Assembly (NCBI RefSeq): GCF_000196235.1
Contig: NC_008541.1
Span: 3,844,001 to 3,908,000, forward strand
DNA from: Arthrobacter sp. FB24
GTDB taxonomy: Bacteria; Actinomycetota; Actinomycetes; Actinomycetales; Micrococcaceae
Reading direction: 5' to 3'
Length of the DNA stretch: 64,000 bases
Positions 25,407-33,378 of the stretch are shown in pieces (position 1 is the first letter of the stretch; the number at the start of each line of letters is the position of its first letter). A program made the position numbers and the translations under genes. The notes below the pieces were generated by a model. That model worked only from the letters and a program-made list of their open reading frames with translations, was not told where the DNA came from and did no database searches.

Positions 25407-26222
25407 ATGATGGGAAAGTATTACTACCCCCAGGGCGGCCTGCCGCCCCAGACCCACCTCACCACGGAACGGGCCATCGTCACGGAGGCCTACACGGTCA
25501 TCCCCAAGGGCGTCATGACCGACATCGTGACCAGCACCCTGCCGGGTTTCTCCAACACCCGGTCCTGGATCCTGGCTCGCCCGATTGCCGGCTTTGCCAC
25601 CACCTTCTCCCAGCTCATCGTGGAGATCGGCCCCGGCGGCGGCGCTCCGAAAGCCGAGTTTGAGCCCGGCGTCGAAGGCGTCGTCTTCGTCACCAAGGGC
25701 AAGGTCAACCTGACCCTCGACGGCGAACTGCACCAGCTTGAGGAGGGCGGCTATGCCTACTTGGCCGCCGGCTCCACCTGGGGCCTGGAGAACGTCTCGG
25801 ATGACATCGTTTCCTTCCAATGGATCCGCAAGGCCTATGAGCGGCTTGAGGGTTACGAGGCAAAGTCCTTCGTCACCAGTGATGCCGAGGTGGAACCCAC
25901 CGCAATGCCGGATACCGACGGCGCCTGGAAGACCACCCGCTTCACGGATTCCAGCGACCTGGCCCACGACATGCAGGTGAACATCGTGACGTTCCAGCCG
26001 GGCGGGGTCATCCCGTTTCCGGAGACCCACGTCATGGAGCACGGACTGTATGTCCTCGAGGGCAAGGCCATGTACCTGCTCAACAACGACTGGGTTGAGG
26101 TGGAGGCCGGCGACTTCATGTGGCTCCGCGCCTTCTGCCCGCAGGCCTGCTACGCCGGCGGCCCGGGCGAGTTCCGCTACCTGCTGTACAAGGACATGAA
26201 CCGCCAGATCCGCCTGACCTAA
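25407..26222 (+). CDS. allE: (S)-ureidoglycine aminohydrolase
   Basis: A 271-residue bicupin. MGKYYYPQGGLPPQ at the start, GVEGVVFVTKGKVNLTLDGE in the first cupin and VIPFPETHVMEHGLYVLEGKAMYLLNNDW in the second (metal-binding His and Glu in the C-terminal cupin) identify AllE/UGHY, which releases ammonia from ureidoglycine to give ureidoglycolate, a late allantoin step. AAGGA lies five bases upstream; either of two adjacent ATGs may be used. It is the last gene of the malic enzyme-malate synthase-DUF6986-allE operon. Confidence 0.9.
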   Translation: MMGKYYYPQGGLPPQTHLTTERAIVTEAYTVIPKGVMTDIVTSTLPGFSNTRSWILARPIAGFATTFSQLIVEIGPGGGAPKAEFEPGVEGVVFVTKGKVNLTLDGELHQLEEGGYAYLAAGSTWGLENVSDDIVSFQWIRKAYERLEGYEAKSFVTSDAEVEPTAMPDTDGAWKTTRFTDSSDLAHDMQVNIVTFQPGGVIPFPETHVMEHGLYVLEGKAMYLLNNDWVEVEAGDFMWLRAFCPQACYAGGPGEFRYLLYKDMNRQIRLT

Positions 26223-26238
26223 GGCCTGACCTTCCCCA

Positions 26239-26306
26239 CCCCAACTGACTGGCAGTTAACGTCGCCAAAACGCGGTTTCGCAACGTTAACTGCGGGTCAG
26301 TTGGGG
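26239..26306. terminator. Long intergenic hairpin after allE
   Basis: Twenty-four-base arms (26239-26262, 26283-26306) match at 22 positions around a 20-base loop that can itself pair in part. It starts 16 bases after the allE stop and is the third such long palindrome in the window. Confidence 0.7.
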
Positions 26307-26379
26307 GTTAACGGGACTTTGACCGGGTTGCGACGGCGGCGCCCGCTAGCTATTGACGCGTCGGAAAGCCCTGAGGAAC

Positions 26380-27534
26380 ATGAGTTCCGTGGCACGGATT
26401 CGCGCACTTCCGTTTCGGACGGCGGCCGCGGCAACCGTCACCGTTCTGGTCGCCTCACTGGGCGGCTGCACCGCGGCCCCGGAGCCGCCGTCATCCCTGG
26501 CGCGGCTGGCGGCGGAGCTGGAAGAGTTTGGCAACGAAATGCTCGACGACGGCGCCCCCGCCGTCCTGATGCAGGCCAAAGTGCGGGGTGGAGAATGGGC
26601 TCGCGCCTCCGGTGTCAGGAGCCTGGAAGGCCGGGAGCCGGTGGAGTCCGCCGATCAGGTGCACATTGCCGGCGTGACCGAATCCTTCGTGGCTGTATCC
26701 GTGTTCAAGCTGGTCGCAGAAGGGAGGCTGGGGCTCGAGGACGACGTCAGCAAGCATCTACCGGACTTTGGGGCCATCATGCACCCGCCAGGGCCGGTCA
26801 CGGTCCGGCAACTGTTGCAGCACCGATCAGGGATGCCGGACTACATCATCCCGCTCCTCCAGCAGGGCAGCCTGCGCGATGTGCTGGCCACTGGCCGGAG
26901 CCACCGCGAATTACTTGCCTTGGCAGCGACCCAGCCGTGGAAGGGCCGGCTCGCACAGGGTTTTGAGCACTCCAATACGAACTACGTCGTGCTGGGCATG
27001 ATCGTGGAACGGCTGCGCGGACACCGGATCGGCGACGTGCTGCGGTCTGACATCATTGAGCCGCTGGGGCTGCGTTCCACCTCGATGACCGGCTCCGGTC
27101 CGGCCCCGCCCTCGCTGGTCCATGGCTATGTCACCACCTTCGGCGAGCGCTTGGACGCCAGTTACGCCGCACTGCATGCGGGCGATCCTGCCGGAGGCTT
27201 GGTGTCCACCGTCAGCGATCTGAACGTTTTCTTCGCGGCACTCCTCCAGGGCCGGCTGATCCCCCGGGCCTTGGTCACGGAAATGCAGGACCCTCCCTAT
27301 GCGCAGTACGGCCTGGGCATCCAGCGCTGGAACGATACCTGTACCAACAACTTCTACTACGGCCATGCCGGGCAGATCGCCGGGTACGGCGCCATTTCAA
27401 TGTCCAGCGCTGACGGAACCCGGCAGGCATCGTTCGCCCTTGCCATTCCGCCGCAGCCATTCAGCTACACCGGCAACGGCATCGTGGACGACCTCACCGA
27501 CGTCGTGGAGGAAGCCCTCAACGCAAGCTGTTAG
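26380..27534 (+). CDS. Beta-lactamase-fold lipoprotein lacking catalytic residues
   Basis: A 384-residue exported protein. Residues 1-30 are a lipoprotein signal ending in the lipobox SLGGC (Cys30). The rest aligns with class C beta-lactamase/serine hydrolases: LVAEGRLGLEDDVSKHLPDF, LLQHRSGMPDY, SNTNYVVLGMIVERL and YYGHAGQIAGYG. However the SxxK motif position reads G98-V-T-E101 (IAGVTESF), so both the nucleophile Ser and the Lys are absent, and the YxN motif reads H197-S-N. It is therefore probably not an enzyme but a binding or sensing protein at the membrane. The frame extends to a TTG at 26353; ATG 26380 gives the clean signal. Confidence 0.8.
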   Translation: MSSVARIRALPFRTAAAATVTVLVASLGGCTAAPEPPSSLARLAAELEEFGNEMLDDGAPAVLMQAKVRGGEWARASGVRSLEGREPVESADQVHIAGVTESFVAVSVFKLVAEGRLGLEDDVSKHLPDFGAIMHPPGPVTVRQLLQHRSGMPDYIIPLLQQGSLRDVLATGRSHRELLALAATQPWKGRLAQGFEHSNTNYVVLGMIVERLRGHRIGDVLRSDIIEPLGLRSTSMTGSGPAPPSLVHGYVTTFGERLDASYAALHAGDPAGGLVSTVSDLNVFFAALLQGRLIPRALVTEMQDPPYAQYGLGIQRWNDTCTNNFYYGHAGQIAGYGAISMSSADGTRQASFALAIPPQPFSYTGNGIVDDLTDVVEEALNASC

Positions 27535-27687
27535 GTCGCAGCTTATCCGGGGAACGGCAGGTCGTGCGGCCCTTCTGGCGGCACCCCGGGCGACGTAAAG
27601 TGAAGCATGCCCACCACGGCCGGCGAGGTCGGCCAAGCGCCAGCGTTGTCGCGTGGACCTTCCTGGCCGACCTGGGCAGGAGGGTTT

Positions 27688-27717
27688 CCCGGTGGAGGAA
27701 ATTTTCCCGCCACCGGG
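27688..27717 (-). terminator. Hairpin after the Zn-alcohol dehydrogenase
   Basis: Arms CCCGGTGG (27688-27695) and CCACCGGG (27710-27717) lie just past the stop of the leftward dehydrogenase. A second inverted pair, GGTCGGCCA/TGGCCGACC (about 27627-27672), lies in the same convergent gap. Confidence 0.5.
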
Positions 27718-27724
27718 CCCGCGG

Positions 27725-28900
27725 CTAGGGCTGCAGCACCACCTTGATGCAGCCATCCTCTTTTTTCTGGAATTTCTCGTACATCGCCGGAGCTTCTTCC
27801 AGGCCCACCCGGTGCGTCACCAGGTCCATGACGCCGAGCGGATCAGCTTCGTCTTCTACCAGCGGCAGGAGTTCATCGGTCCAGTTCCGGACATTGCACT
27901 GGCCCATCCGCAGCTGGAGCTGCTTGTCGAACATCGACAGGAGCGGCATCGGGCTCGCCTGGCCGCCATAGACGCCGCTGAGGGAAACCGTGCCTCCGCG
28001 GCGTACGGCATCCAAGGATGCATGCAGAGCCGCAAGGCGGTCCACGCCAGCGGTTTCCATGGCCTTTTGCGCCAACTTGTCCGGCAGAAGTCCCAGCGCC
28101 TGGTGGGCAAAACCTGCGACCGGGGAACCATGCGCCTCCATGCCGACGGCGTCAATTACCGAATCGGGCCCCCTTCCCTTGGTCGCCTCACGAAGCTCGT
28201 CGGCAATGCCCTTGGCATAGTCCATGGTTTCGATGCCATGCCGCTCGGCCATCGCCCGCCGCTCGGGTACGGGATCGACTCCGATCACACGGAGGCCGAG
28301 ATGCCTTCCGATGCGGCTCGCGAACTGACCCACCGGCCCCAGGCCAAACACTGCCAGCGTGCCGCCCTCCTCGGTGTCTGCGTATTTCACTGCCTGCCAT
28401 GCCGTGGGCAGGATGTCGGAGAGGAACAAGTAGCGTTCGTCCGGCAGCTCCGTTCCCACCTTGACCGGCCCATAGTCCGCATGCGGAACCCTCAGGTATT
28501 CGGCCTGTCCGCCGGGCACGGAGCCGTACAGCTCTGAATAGCCAAAAAGGGCGGCGCCTGAACCATGGCTCTTCACCTGCGTGGTTTCACATTGGGACTG
28601 CAGTCCGCGGAAACACATAAAGCACTTGCCGCAGGAGATGTTAAAGGGGATCACCACGCGGTCCCCTATGGACAGGTTGGTAACCGAACTTCCAACTTCC
28701 TCCACGATGCCCATCGGTTCATGCCCTATAACGTCGCCTTTGTGCATGTAGGGGCCGAGAACCTCGTAGAGGTGCAGGTCCGATCCGCAGATTGCGGTGG
28801 AGGTGACGCGGATGATCGCGTCCGTGGGCTCCTGGATGATGGGATCAGGAACGTTCTCCACGCTGACTGAGCGTTTGCCTTGCCAGGTAAGTGCCTTCAT
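27725..28900 (-). CDS. Zinc-dependent alcohol dehydrogenase (formaldehyde-dehydrogenase-like)
   Basis: A 391-residue medium-chain dehydrogenase. Catalytic zinc ligands are in TAICGSDLHLYE and GHEPMGIVEEVG; the structural zinc Cys set is in SCGKCFMCFRGLQSQC; the NAD-binding fold has AVFGLGPVGQFASRIG. The long insert and the length fit the glutathione-independent formaldehyde-dehydrogenase-like group widespread in actinobacteria. Expressed alone; divergent from the small gene at 29048. Actual substrate unknown. Confidence 0.85.
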   Translation of the reverse strand: MKALTWQGKRSVSVENVPDPIIQEPTDAIIRVTSTAICGSDLHLYEVLGPYMHKGDVIGHEPMGIVEEVGSSVTNLSIGDRVVIPFNISCGKCFMCFRGLQSQCETTQVKSHGSGAALFGYSELYGSVPGGQAEYLRVPHADYGPVKVGTELPDERYLFLSDILPTAWQAVKYADTEEGGTLAVFGLGPVGQFASRIGRHLGLRVIGVDPVPERRAMAERHGIETMDYAKGIADELREATKGRGPDSVIDAVGMEAHGSPVAGFAHQALGLLPDKLAQKAMETAGVDRLAALHASLDAVRRGGTVSLSGVYGGQASPMPLLSMFDKQLQLRMGQCNVRNWTDELLPLVEDEADPLGVMDLVTHRVGLEEAPAMYEKFQKKEDGCIKVVLQP

Positions 28901-29047
28901 GGTGCGCCTTTCTCTCAGCAGGGAGCTTGAAGATCAGCAAGCTTACTATTCTTTGCAAGAAAAGCTAAGCACCCTGAGCAATCCCTTGCTAAGCAGGGCG
29001 ACGGATCATAGCGTTGAGTAATCCGAGCATCGAGGAAAGGCAACGAC

Positions 29048-29266
29048 ATGACGCTTTATCAACCGGAGCCGGTAGAGATCTCAACGCGGATGCGTCCCGG
29101 CGAGTGGACCGAATCCAGCCTTGAAGAACTGATCACGTCATACCGGGCCAAGCTGATGGAAATGGGCGCGGGGCCCAACGATGTCATCACCGAAGTTGAG
29201 CGGGACGACGACGGCTCGGTCAGCGTCGCCGTCTCCTGGAACAAGGGTGCCATCGCGGACGTCTAA
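29048..29266 (+). CDS. Small hypothetical protein (72 aa)
   Basis: MTLYQPEPVEISTRMRPGEW, then an acidic alpha/beta-like segment ending VSWNKGAIADV. GAGGAAAGG lies about eight bases before the ATG. No known family recognised and no membrane segment. The upstream gap contains TTCTT-TGC-AAGAA (28949-28961), a small palindrome of unknown use. Confidence 0.6.
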   Translation: MTLYQPEPVEISTRMRPGEWTESSLEELITSYRAKLMEMGAGPNDVITEVERDDDGSVSVAVSWNKGAIADV

Positions 29267-29275
29267 GATCCCCGG

Positions 29276-29977
29276 TCACTGCGAGCTTCCGGCGAGCCTG
29301 CCGATTGCACTGTCACGCAGGTTCGCCAGGAGCTCCCTCGGATTTTCATAGATTTCCACTGCGCCGGCCTCCAGCAGTTCAGCGGCGGAGGTGCCGCCGC
29401 AGGTGAGTCCTATGGTGGGAATGCCCAGCCTGCCGGCGGCGTAAACATCCCAGACGGCATCACCCACGTACACAACGTCCGCTGCCTGCAGGCCGACCGC
29501 GGCGAGGGCCGCTTCCAGGATGTCCGGAGCGGGTTTACCCTCTTTGGCATCGTTGGCACTGGTGGCGGCATGGATAAAGGCGTCGGCCCGCAAAGTGGCA
29601 CGAAGTACCTCAAGGTCCCGCTGGCGCGCAGAGGAGGCCAGCGCGACGGCGAAGCCGCTTTCGTAGCATTGGGCTAAAAGGTCACGGGCCCCGTCGAGCG
29701 GACGGAGCGACGGCCAGAACGTGGCAAACACCGCCCCGTGGGAGGACATAATGGCGGAGTCAAGGGATTTGTCCCGGCCAGCCGGCAGGAGCCTGTCCAG
29801 CAGCTCCCGACCCCCCATCCCCACGGACCGGTGGATGGATGCCATCGGCACATCCAGCCCCGACTCCCGGAACGCCTGCCACCACGCGAGGGTATGCAGG
29901 TAACAGGAATCCACCAGGGTACCGTCGACATCAAAAAGTACGCCGCGCCTTCGCCCGCCAGGCCCGTTAGGCGACAT
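29276..29977 (-). CDS. HAD-family hydrolase (beta-phosphoglucomutase/phosphatase type)
   Basis: A 233-residue phosphatase-like protein. Motif I is LFDVDGTLVDS (nucleophile Asp and acid Asp), motif II ALASSARQ, motif III Lys in AKEGKPAPDI, motif IV VYVGDAVWDVYAAG. The helical cap after motif I places it in subfamily I, with phosphoglycolate phosphatase and beta-phosphoglucomutase as relatives. Substrate unknown. Ends 9 bases from the convergent small gene. Confidence 0.85.
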   Translation of the reverse strand: MSPNGPGGRRRGVLFDVDGTLVDSCYLHTLAWWQAFRESGLDVPMASIHRSVGMGGRELLDRLLPAGRDKSLDSAIMSSHGAVFATFWPSLRPLDGARDLLAQCYESGFAVALASSARQRDLEVLRATLRADAFIHAATSANDAKEGKPAPDILEAALAAVGLQAADVVYVGDAVWDVYAAGRLGIPTIGLTCGGTSAAELLEAGAVEIYENPRELLANLRDSAIGRLAGSSQ

Positions 29978-29991
29978 GGTCGGCTGTGGAC

Positions 29992-30303
29992 TCAGTAGTG
30001 CGTCCGGGCGCGTTTGACACCCGTGGCTCCGGTGGGCCTACCGGAACCCAGAACGCCGATGTTCTTGGGTGCCTTCACATGTTGCCGCACGGGCGGCTGC
30101 TTCAGCGGTTCCGAGTCCTGGCTAACGCTTAGGTCCCGGATCAACCCGGTTCCGGCGATCTCCCGGGCCTTGGCCACACCCGCCGCCGCGGCGCGCTTGG
30201 TTGGAAATGTCACCGAGATGGCCATCAGGTTTCCGCTTCCGTCGATGAGCTTGACGCGGTAGCCGCCATCCGGGGCATCAACCAGCTCGAAATGTCCAGC
30301 CAT
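29992..30303 (-). CDS. DUF1508 (YegP-like) protein
   Basis: A 103-residue protein. MAGHFELVDAPDGGYRVKLI and TKRAAAAGVAKAREIA match the single DUF1508 repeat found in YegP, small stress-related proteins of unknown action. The C-terminal third is basic and extra to the domain. GGAGGAG lies four to six bases before ATG 30303; the frame runs to 30411 without support. The gene has a perfect 14-base palindrome 37 bases upstream (30341-30354). Confidence 0.65.
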   Translation of the reverse strand: MAGHFELVDAPDGGYRVKLIDGSGNLMAISVTFPTKRAAAAGVAKAREIAGTGLIRDLSVSQDSEPLKQPPVRQHVKAPKNIGVLGSGRPTGATGVKRARTHY

Positions 30304-30340
30304 TGCAACTCCTCCGTTTTTACCCCAACCTGAGGTATTA

Positions 30341-30354
30341 GTAAGTATACTTAC
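30341..30354. promoter_or_regulatory. Perfect palindrome GTAAGTATACTTAC
   Basis: Fourteen-base perfect palindrome in the AT-rich promoter region of the leftward DUF1508 gene, in an otherwise GC-rich surrounding. It has the form of a TetR- or MarR-type operator. Function is inference. Confidence 0.45.
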
Positions 30355-30447
30355 CTGTGTTGGATTCGGAAGTCCCCAGGAGTTGTCAGGCGCTGGCGCC
30401 CGGAGTTCCACAAGCCGGAACCCTTGGCGAGGGCTTTCGGGTTGCGC

Positions 30448-31320
30448 TTAGGGTGCCGTGGTCCGGCGGAGAACCTGGCGCTGGCGGCCCAGTCCCTCGA
30501 CCTCCAGCTCCAGCACGTCGCCGTCCTGCAGGTAGGGAAAGCGCCCCGACAGAGCCACCCCCTCCGGTGTCCCCGTAAGGATCACATCACCGGGTTCCAG
30601 CACCATGAACTGGCTCAGGTGGTGCACCACGGCCGGGACGTCAAAGATGAGATCCGCCGTGGACGAGTCCTGGCGCAGCTCGCCGTTCACCCAGGTCCGC
30701 AGCCGCAGGGCCGACGGGTCCAGGTCTGCGGCCGGGACGAACCAGGGGCCAAGGGGCGTTGACGCGGGAAGCGACTTTCCCTTGACCCATTGCCCCGCCG
30801 CGCCCGGCAGCTGGTAGTCCCGTTCCGACAGGTCGTTGGCCAGCACGTAGCCGGCGACGCAGCCCGCGGCCTCGTCCACTGATTTCAGGTAGGAGGCTCG
30901 CTGTCCGATCACCACGGCCAGCTCAACTTCCCAGTCGTACTTGCGCGACAGCGGCGGGATGGGGGCGTCGTCGAACGGCCCTGCCACCGTGTTGCTTGGC
31001 TTCAGGAACACCACCGGCACCTCCGGCACCGCGGCGCCGGACTCGGCGGCATGCCCGGCGTAGTTCAGGCCGATCCCCACGACGGCGCCGGGGCGGGAAA
31101 GCGGGGCTCCGAGGCGGAGGCTGCCGGCATCGGGGATCTCGGCCAGGTCCCCGGCTGCGAGCGCGTCGCGAACCCGGTCAATGCCACCGGTTCCAAGGAA
31201 CGTTCCGTTAATGTCGGCGGTGATGCCGGCGAGTGAATACCACTTCCCGTTGGACTCGGGCCCGCCGGGCTGAACGGCCGGCTGCTCCCTGCCGGCATCT
31301 CCAAGACGCGCAAATTTCAC
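30448..31320 (-). CDS. Fumarylacetoacetate hydrolase family protein
   Basis: A 290-residue enzyme. GTG at 31320 (VKFARLGD) has GGAG nine bases upstream and gives the usual FAH start; the frame opens at 31365. VVGIGLNYAGHAAE, VFLKPSNTVAGP, DWEVELAVVIG (metal Asp/Glu), NDLSERDYQ and GTPEGVAL are the family's metal-site and active-site blocks. Members hydrolyse or decarboxylate beta-diketo acids such as fumarylpyruvate or 2-keto-3-deoxy acids. No aromatic-degradation partner lies nearby. Confidence 0.85.
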   Translation of the reverse strand: MKFARLGDAGREQPAVQPGGPESNGKWYSLAGITADINGTFLGTGGIDRVRDALAAGDLAEIPDAGSLRLGAPLSRPGAVVGIGLNYAGHAAESGAAVPEVPVVFLKPSNTVAGPFDDAPIPPLSRKYDWEVELAVVIGQRASYLKSVDEAAGCVAGYVLANDLSERDYQLPGAAGQWVKGKSLPASTPLGPWFVPAADLDPSALRLRTWVNGELRQDSSTADLIFDVPAVVHHLSQFMVLEPGDVILTGTPEGVALSGRFPYLQDGDVLELEVEGLGRQRQVLRRTTAP

Positions 31321-31412
31321 CGGTCCACACTCCTTCGTGCCTGTTCCAATAGGTTCCCTGACCATGGAACCACGCGGGGGACCGCGGTCCCCAGCTGAAC
31401 CAAATGTGACCG

Positions 31413-33206
31413 TTAGTGCCCGTGCACGGGGGCGTCACTGCGCTGCACACTGTCCTCGTGCAGCTCCATGGCACTCATGACCAGCGCGAAGTGGCTGAAC
31501 GCCTGCGGCGTGTTCCCCAGCTGTCGCCCCGCTTCCACGCCCCATTCCTCGCTAAGCAGGCCCACGTCGTTGCGCAGCGCCAGAAGCCTGTCGAACAGTT
31601 CCCTTGCTTCGCGGCGCCGGCCCACGCCGATGAGTGCTTCCACCAGCCAGAACGAGCAGGCCAGGAAGACGCCTTCGTCGCCCGGCAGTCCGTCGTCGGA
31701 GTCCTGAGGACGGTACCGGAGCACGAAGCCGTCGCGGGTGAGTTCCCGCTGCACGGCGTCGATGGTGCCCACCACCCTGGGGTCGTCGGGCGGCAGGAAC
31801 CCGACGCGGGGTATGAGCAGCAGGCTCGCGTCCAGCTCGGGCCTGCCGTAGGACTGGACAAAGGTGTTGCGTTCAGCGTCGAAGCCGTTCGCCATGACGT
31901 CGGCGTGGATAGTGTCGCGCAGGACCTCCCAACGGTCAGCGGGTCCCACCAGGCCGAAGTCCCGGACGCCCTTAACCATGCGGTCTGCCGCGACCCAGGC
32001 CATCACCTTTGAGTGGGTGAAGTGGCGCTGCGGCCCGCGCATTTCCCACAGGCCGTTGTCCGGCCGTCGCCAGGCCCCCTCGAGGTGTTCCATCAGGGCG
32101 ACCTGGACGTCCCAGGCTTCGTCGGTATGCTTCAGCAGGGAGTGCCGGGTCAGGGCCAGGCAATCCAGTACCTCGCCCCACACGTCCAGCTGGAGCTGAC
32201 CCGCGGCGCCGTTTCCGATCCGAACGGGGGTCGAATTTTCGTATCCGGCCAGCCAGGGCAACTCCATCTCCGGCAGCCGCCGCTCGCCGTGGATGCCGTA
32301 CATGATCTGCAGGTCGGCCGGGTCCCCGGCCACCGCCCGCAGCAGCCAGTCCCGCCAGGAGGCGGCTTCCTCCGTGTAGCCGGCGGCGAGCAGCGCCTGC
32401 AGCGTCAGCGTGGCATCCCGGAGCCAGCAGTACCGGTAATCCCAGTTGCGCGGTCCGCCCAGCTGTTCCGGGAGGGACGTGGTCACGGCGGCAACAATGC
32501 CGCCGGTCGGAGCGTACGTCAGCGCTTTGAGAGTGATCAGCGAGCGCTGGATGGCCTCCCGGTACGGGCCGGTGATCTTGCATCGGGCGGACCACTCCCG
32601 CCAGAACGATTCCGTTGACTCCAGGTACGCCTCAGGGTCAATGGCCCGGGGGCGGTCCAGGTGGCTGGGGGTCCAGGTCAGCACGAACGGGACCCTCTCG
32701 CCTGCATGGACGGTGAAGTCGCTGACCGTCTTCATGCGTTCGCCGCGCAGCGGGGCCTTGGTGACCAGATAGGCCGCATCCGGCCCGGCGACGGCGTGGA
32801 TGCCGTGCTCATCATGCCGGACCCACGGCACGATGTGCCCGTAGTCGAACCGGAGCGCCAGTTCGCCGCGCATACGGACGGACCCGTGGACACCCACAAC
32901 TATCCGCACAATGTCCGCCACGCTGTCCCGCGGCGGCATGAAGTCGATGACCTTCACCTTGCCGCTGGGGGTTTCCCATTCGGTCTCAAGAATCAGCGTT
33001 CCCTTGCGGTAATGGCGCCGGGTGCAGTCCCCGGCCCCGGCAGGCGCCAGCAGCCACCGCCCGGCCTTCGGCGTGTCCAGCAGCGCATTGAAGCAGGCGG
33101 GGGAATCAAACCGCGGCAGGCAGAGCCAGTCGATGGAGCCTTCAGTGCTGATGAGGGCCGCCGTGTGAAGGTCCCCCACTACCGCGTAGTCCTCGATGTG
33201 TGCCAT
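31413..33206 (-). CDS. Glycoside hydrolase family 15 protein (trehalase/glucoamylase type)
   Basis: A 597-residue enzyme, the typical length for actinobacterial GH15. The N-terminal beta-sandwich begins IEDYAVVGDLHTAALISTEG and IDWLCLPRFDSPACF; the (alpha/alpha)6 barrel includes LGGPRNWDYRYCWLRDATLT and GLLSEEWGVEAGRQLGNTPQ, which hold the expected acidic catalytic residues. It most likely hydrolyses trehalose or alpha-glucans in the cytosol (no signal peptide). TAAGG sits just upstream of the ATG. Confidence 0.85.
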   Translation of the reverse strand: MAHIEDYAVVGDLHTAALISTEGSIDWLCLPRFDSPACFNALLDTPKAGRWLLAPAGAGDCTRRHYRKGTLILETEWETPSGKVKVIDFMPPRDSVADIVRIVVGVHGSVRMRGELALRFDYGHIVPWVRHDEHGIHAVAGPDAAYLVTKAPLRGERMKTVSDFTVHAGERVPFVLTWTPSHLDRPRAIDPEAYLESTESFWREWSARCKITGPYREAIQRSLITLKALTYAPTGGIVAAVTTSLPEQLGGPRNWDYRYCWLRDATLTLQALLAAGYTEEAASWRDWLLRAVAGDPADLQIMYGIHGERRLPEMELPWLAGYENSTPVRIGNGAAGQLQLDVWGEVLDCLALTRHSLLKHTDEAWDVQVALMEHLEGAWRRPDNGLWEMRGPQRHFTHSKVMAWVAADRMVKGVRDFGLVGPADRWEVLRDTIHADVMANGFDAERNTFVQSYGRPELDASLLLIPRVGFLPPDDPRVVGTIDAVQRELTRDGFVLRYRPQDSDDGLPGDEGVFLACSFWLVEALIGVGRRREARELFDRLLALRNDVGLLSEEWGVEAGRQLGNTPQAFSHFALVMSAMELHEDSVQRSDAPVHGH

Positions 33207-33253
33207 GGACCTTACAGTGCCACAACCGGACCGGGCCGACTACTATCCAAGGC

Positions 33254-33364
33254 ATGCTGCAACGGAACTTCGGAAACTCGTCCCTGACCGTGTCCGACCT
33301 CGGATTCGGCCCCGGCCATGTTGGCCTTGACGACGTCAGCGCCGCTGCTGCGGCGGCTGGCTGA
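33254..33364 (+). pseudogene. Remnant of an aldo/keto reductase gene
   Basis: A 36-codon frame, beginning MLQRNFGNSSLTVSDLGFG, matches the very N-terminus of an AKR and then stops after an Ala run. No further AKR sequence follows before the DUF72 ATG at 33379. Probably the 5' stub left after an internal deletion. Confidence 0.65.
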
Positions 33365-33378
33365 GTTCGAAGGACGCC

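Noticed and set aside
30371..30384. GGGACTTCC-like sequence on the - strand before the DUF1508 gene as a DosR box
   Set aside because: Only the left half-site is good (about 9/14) and the gene is outside the stress cluster.
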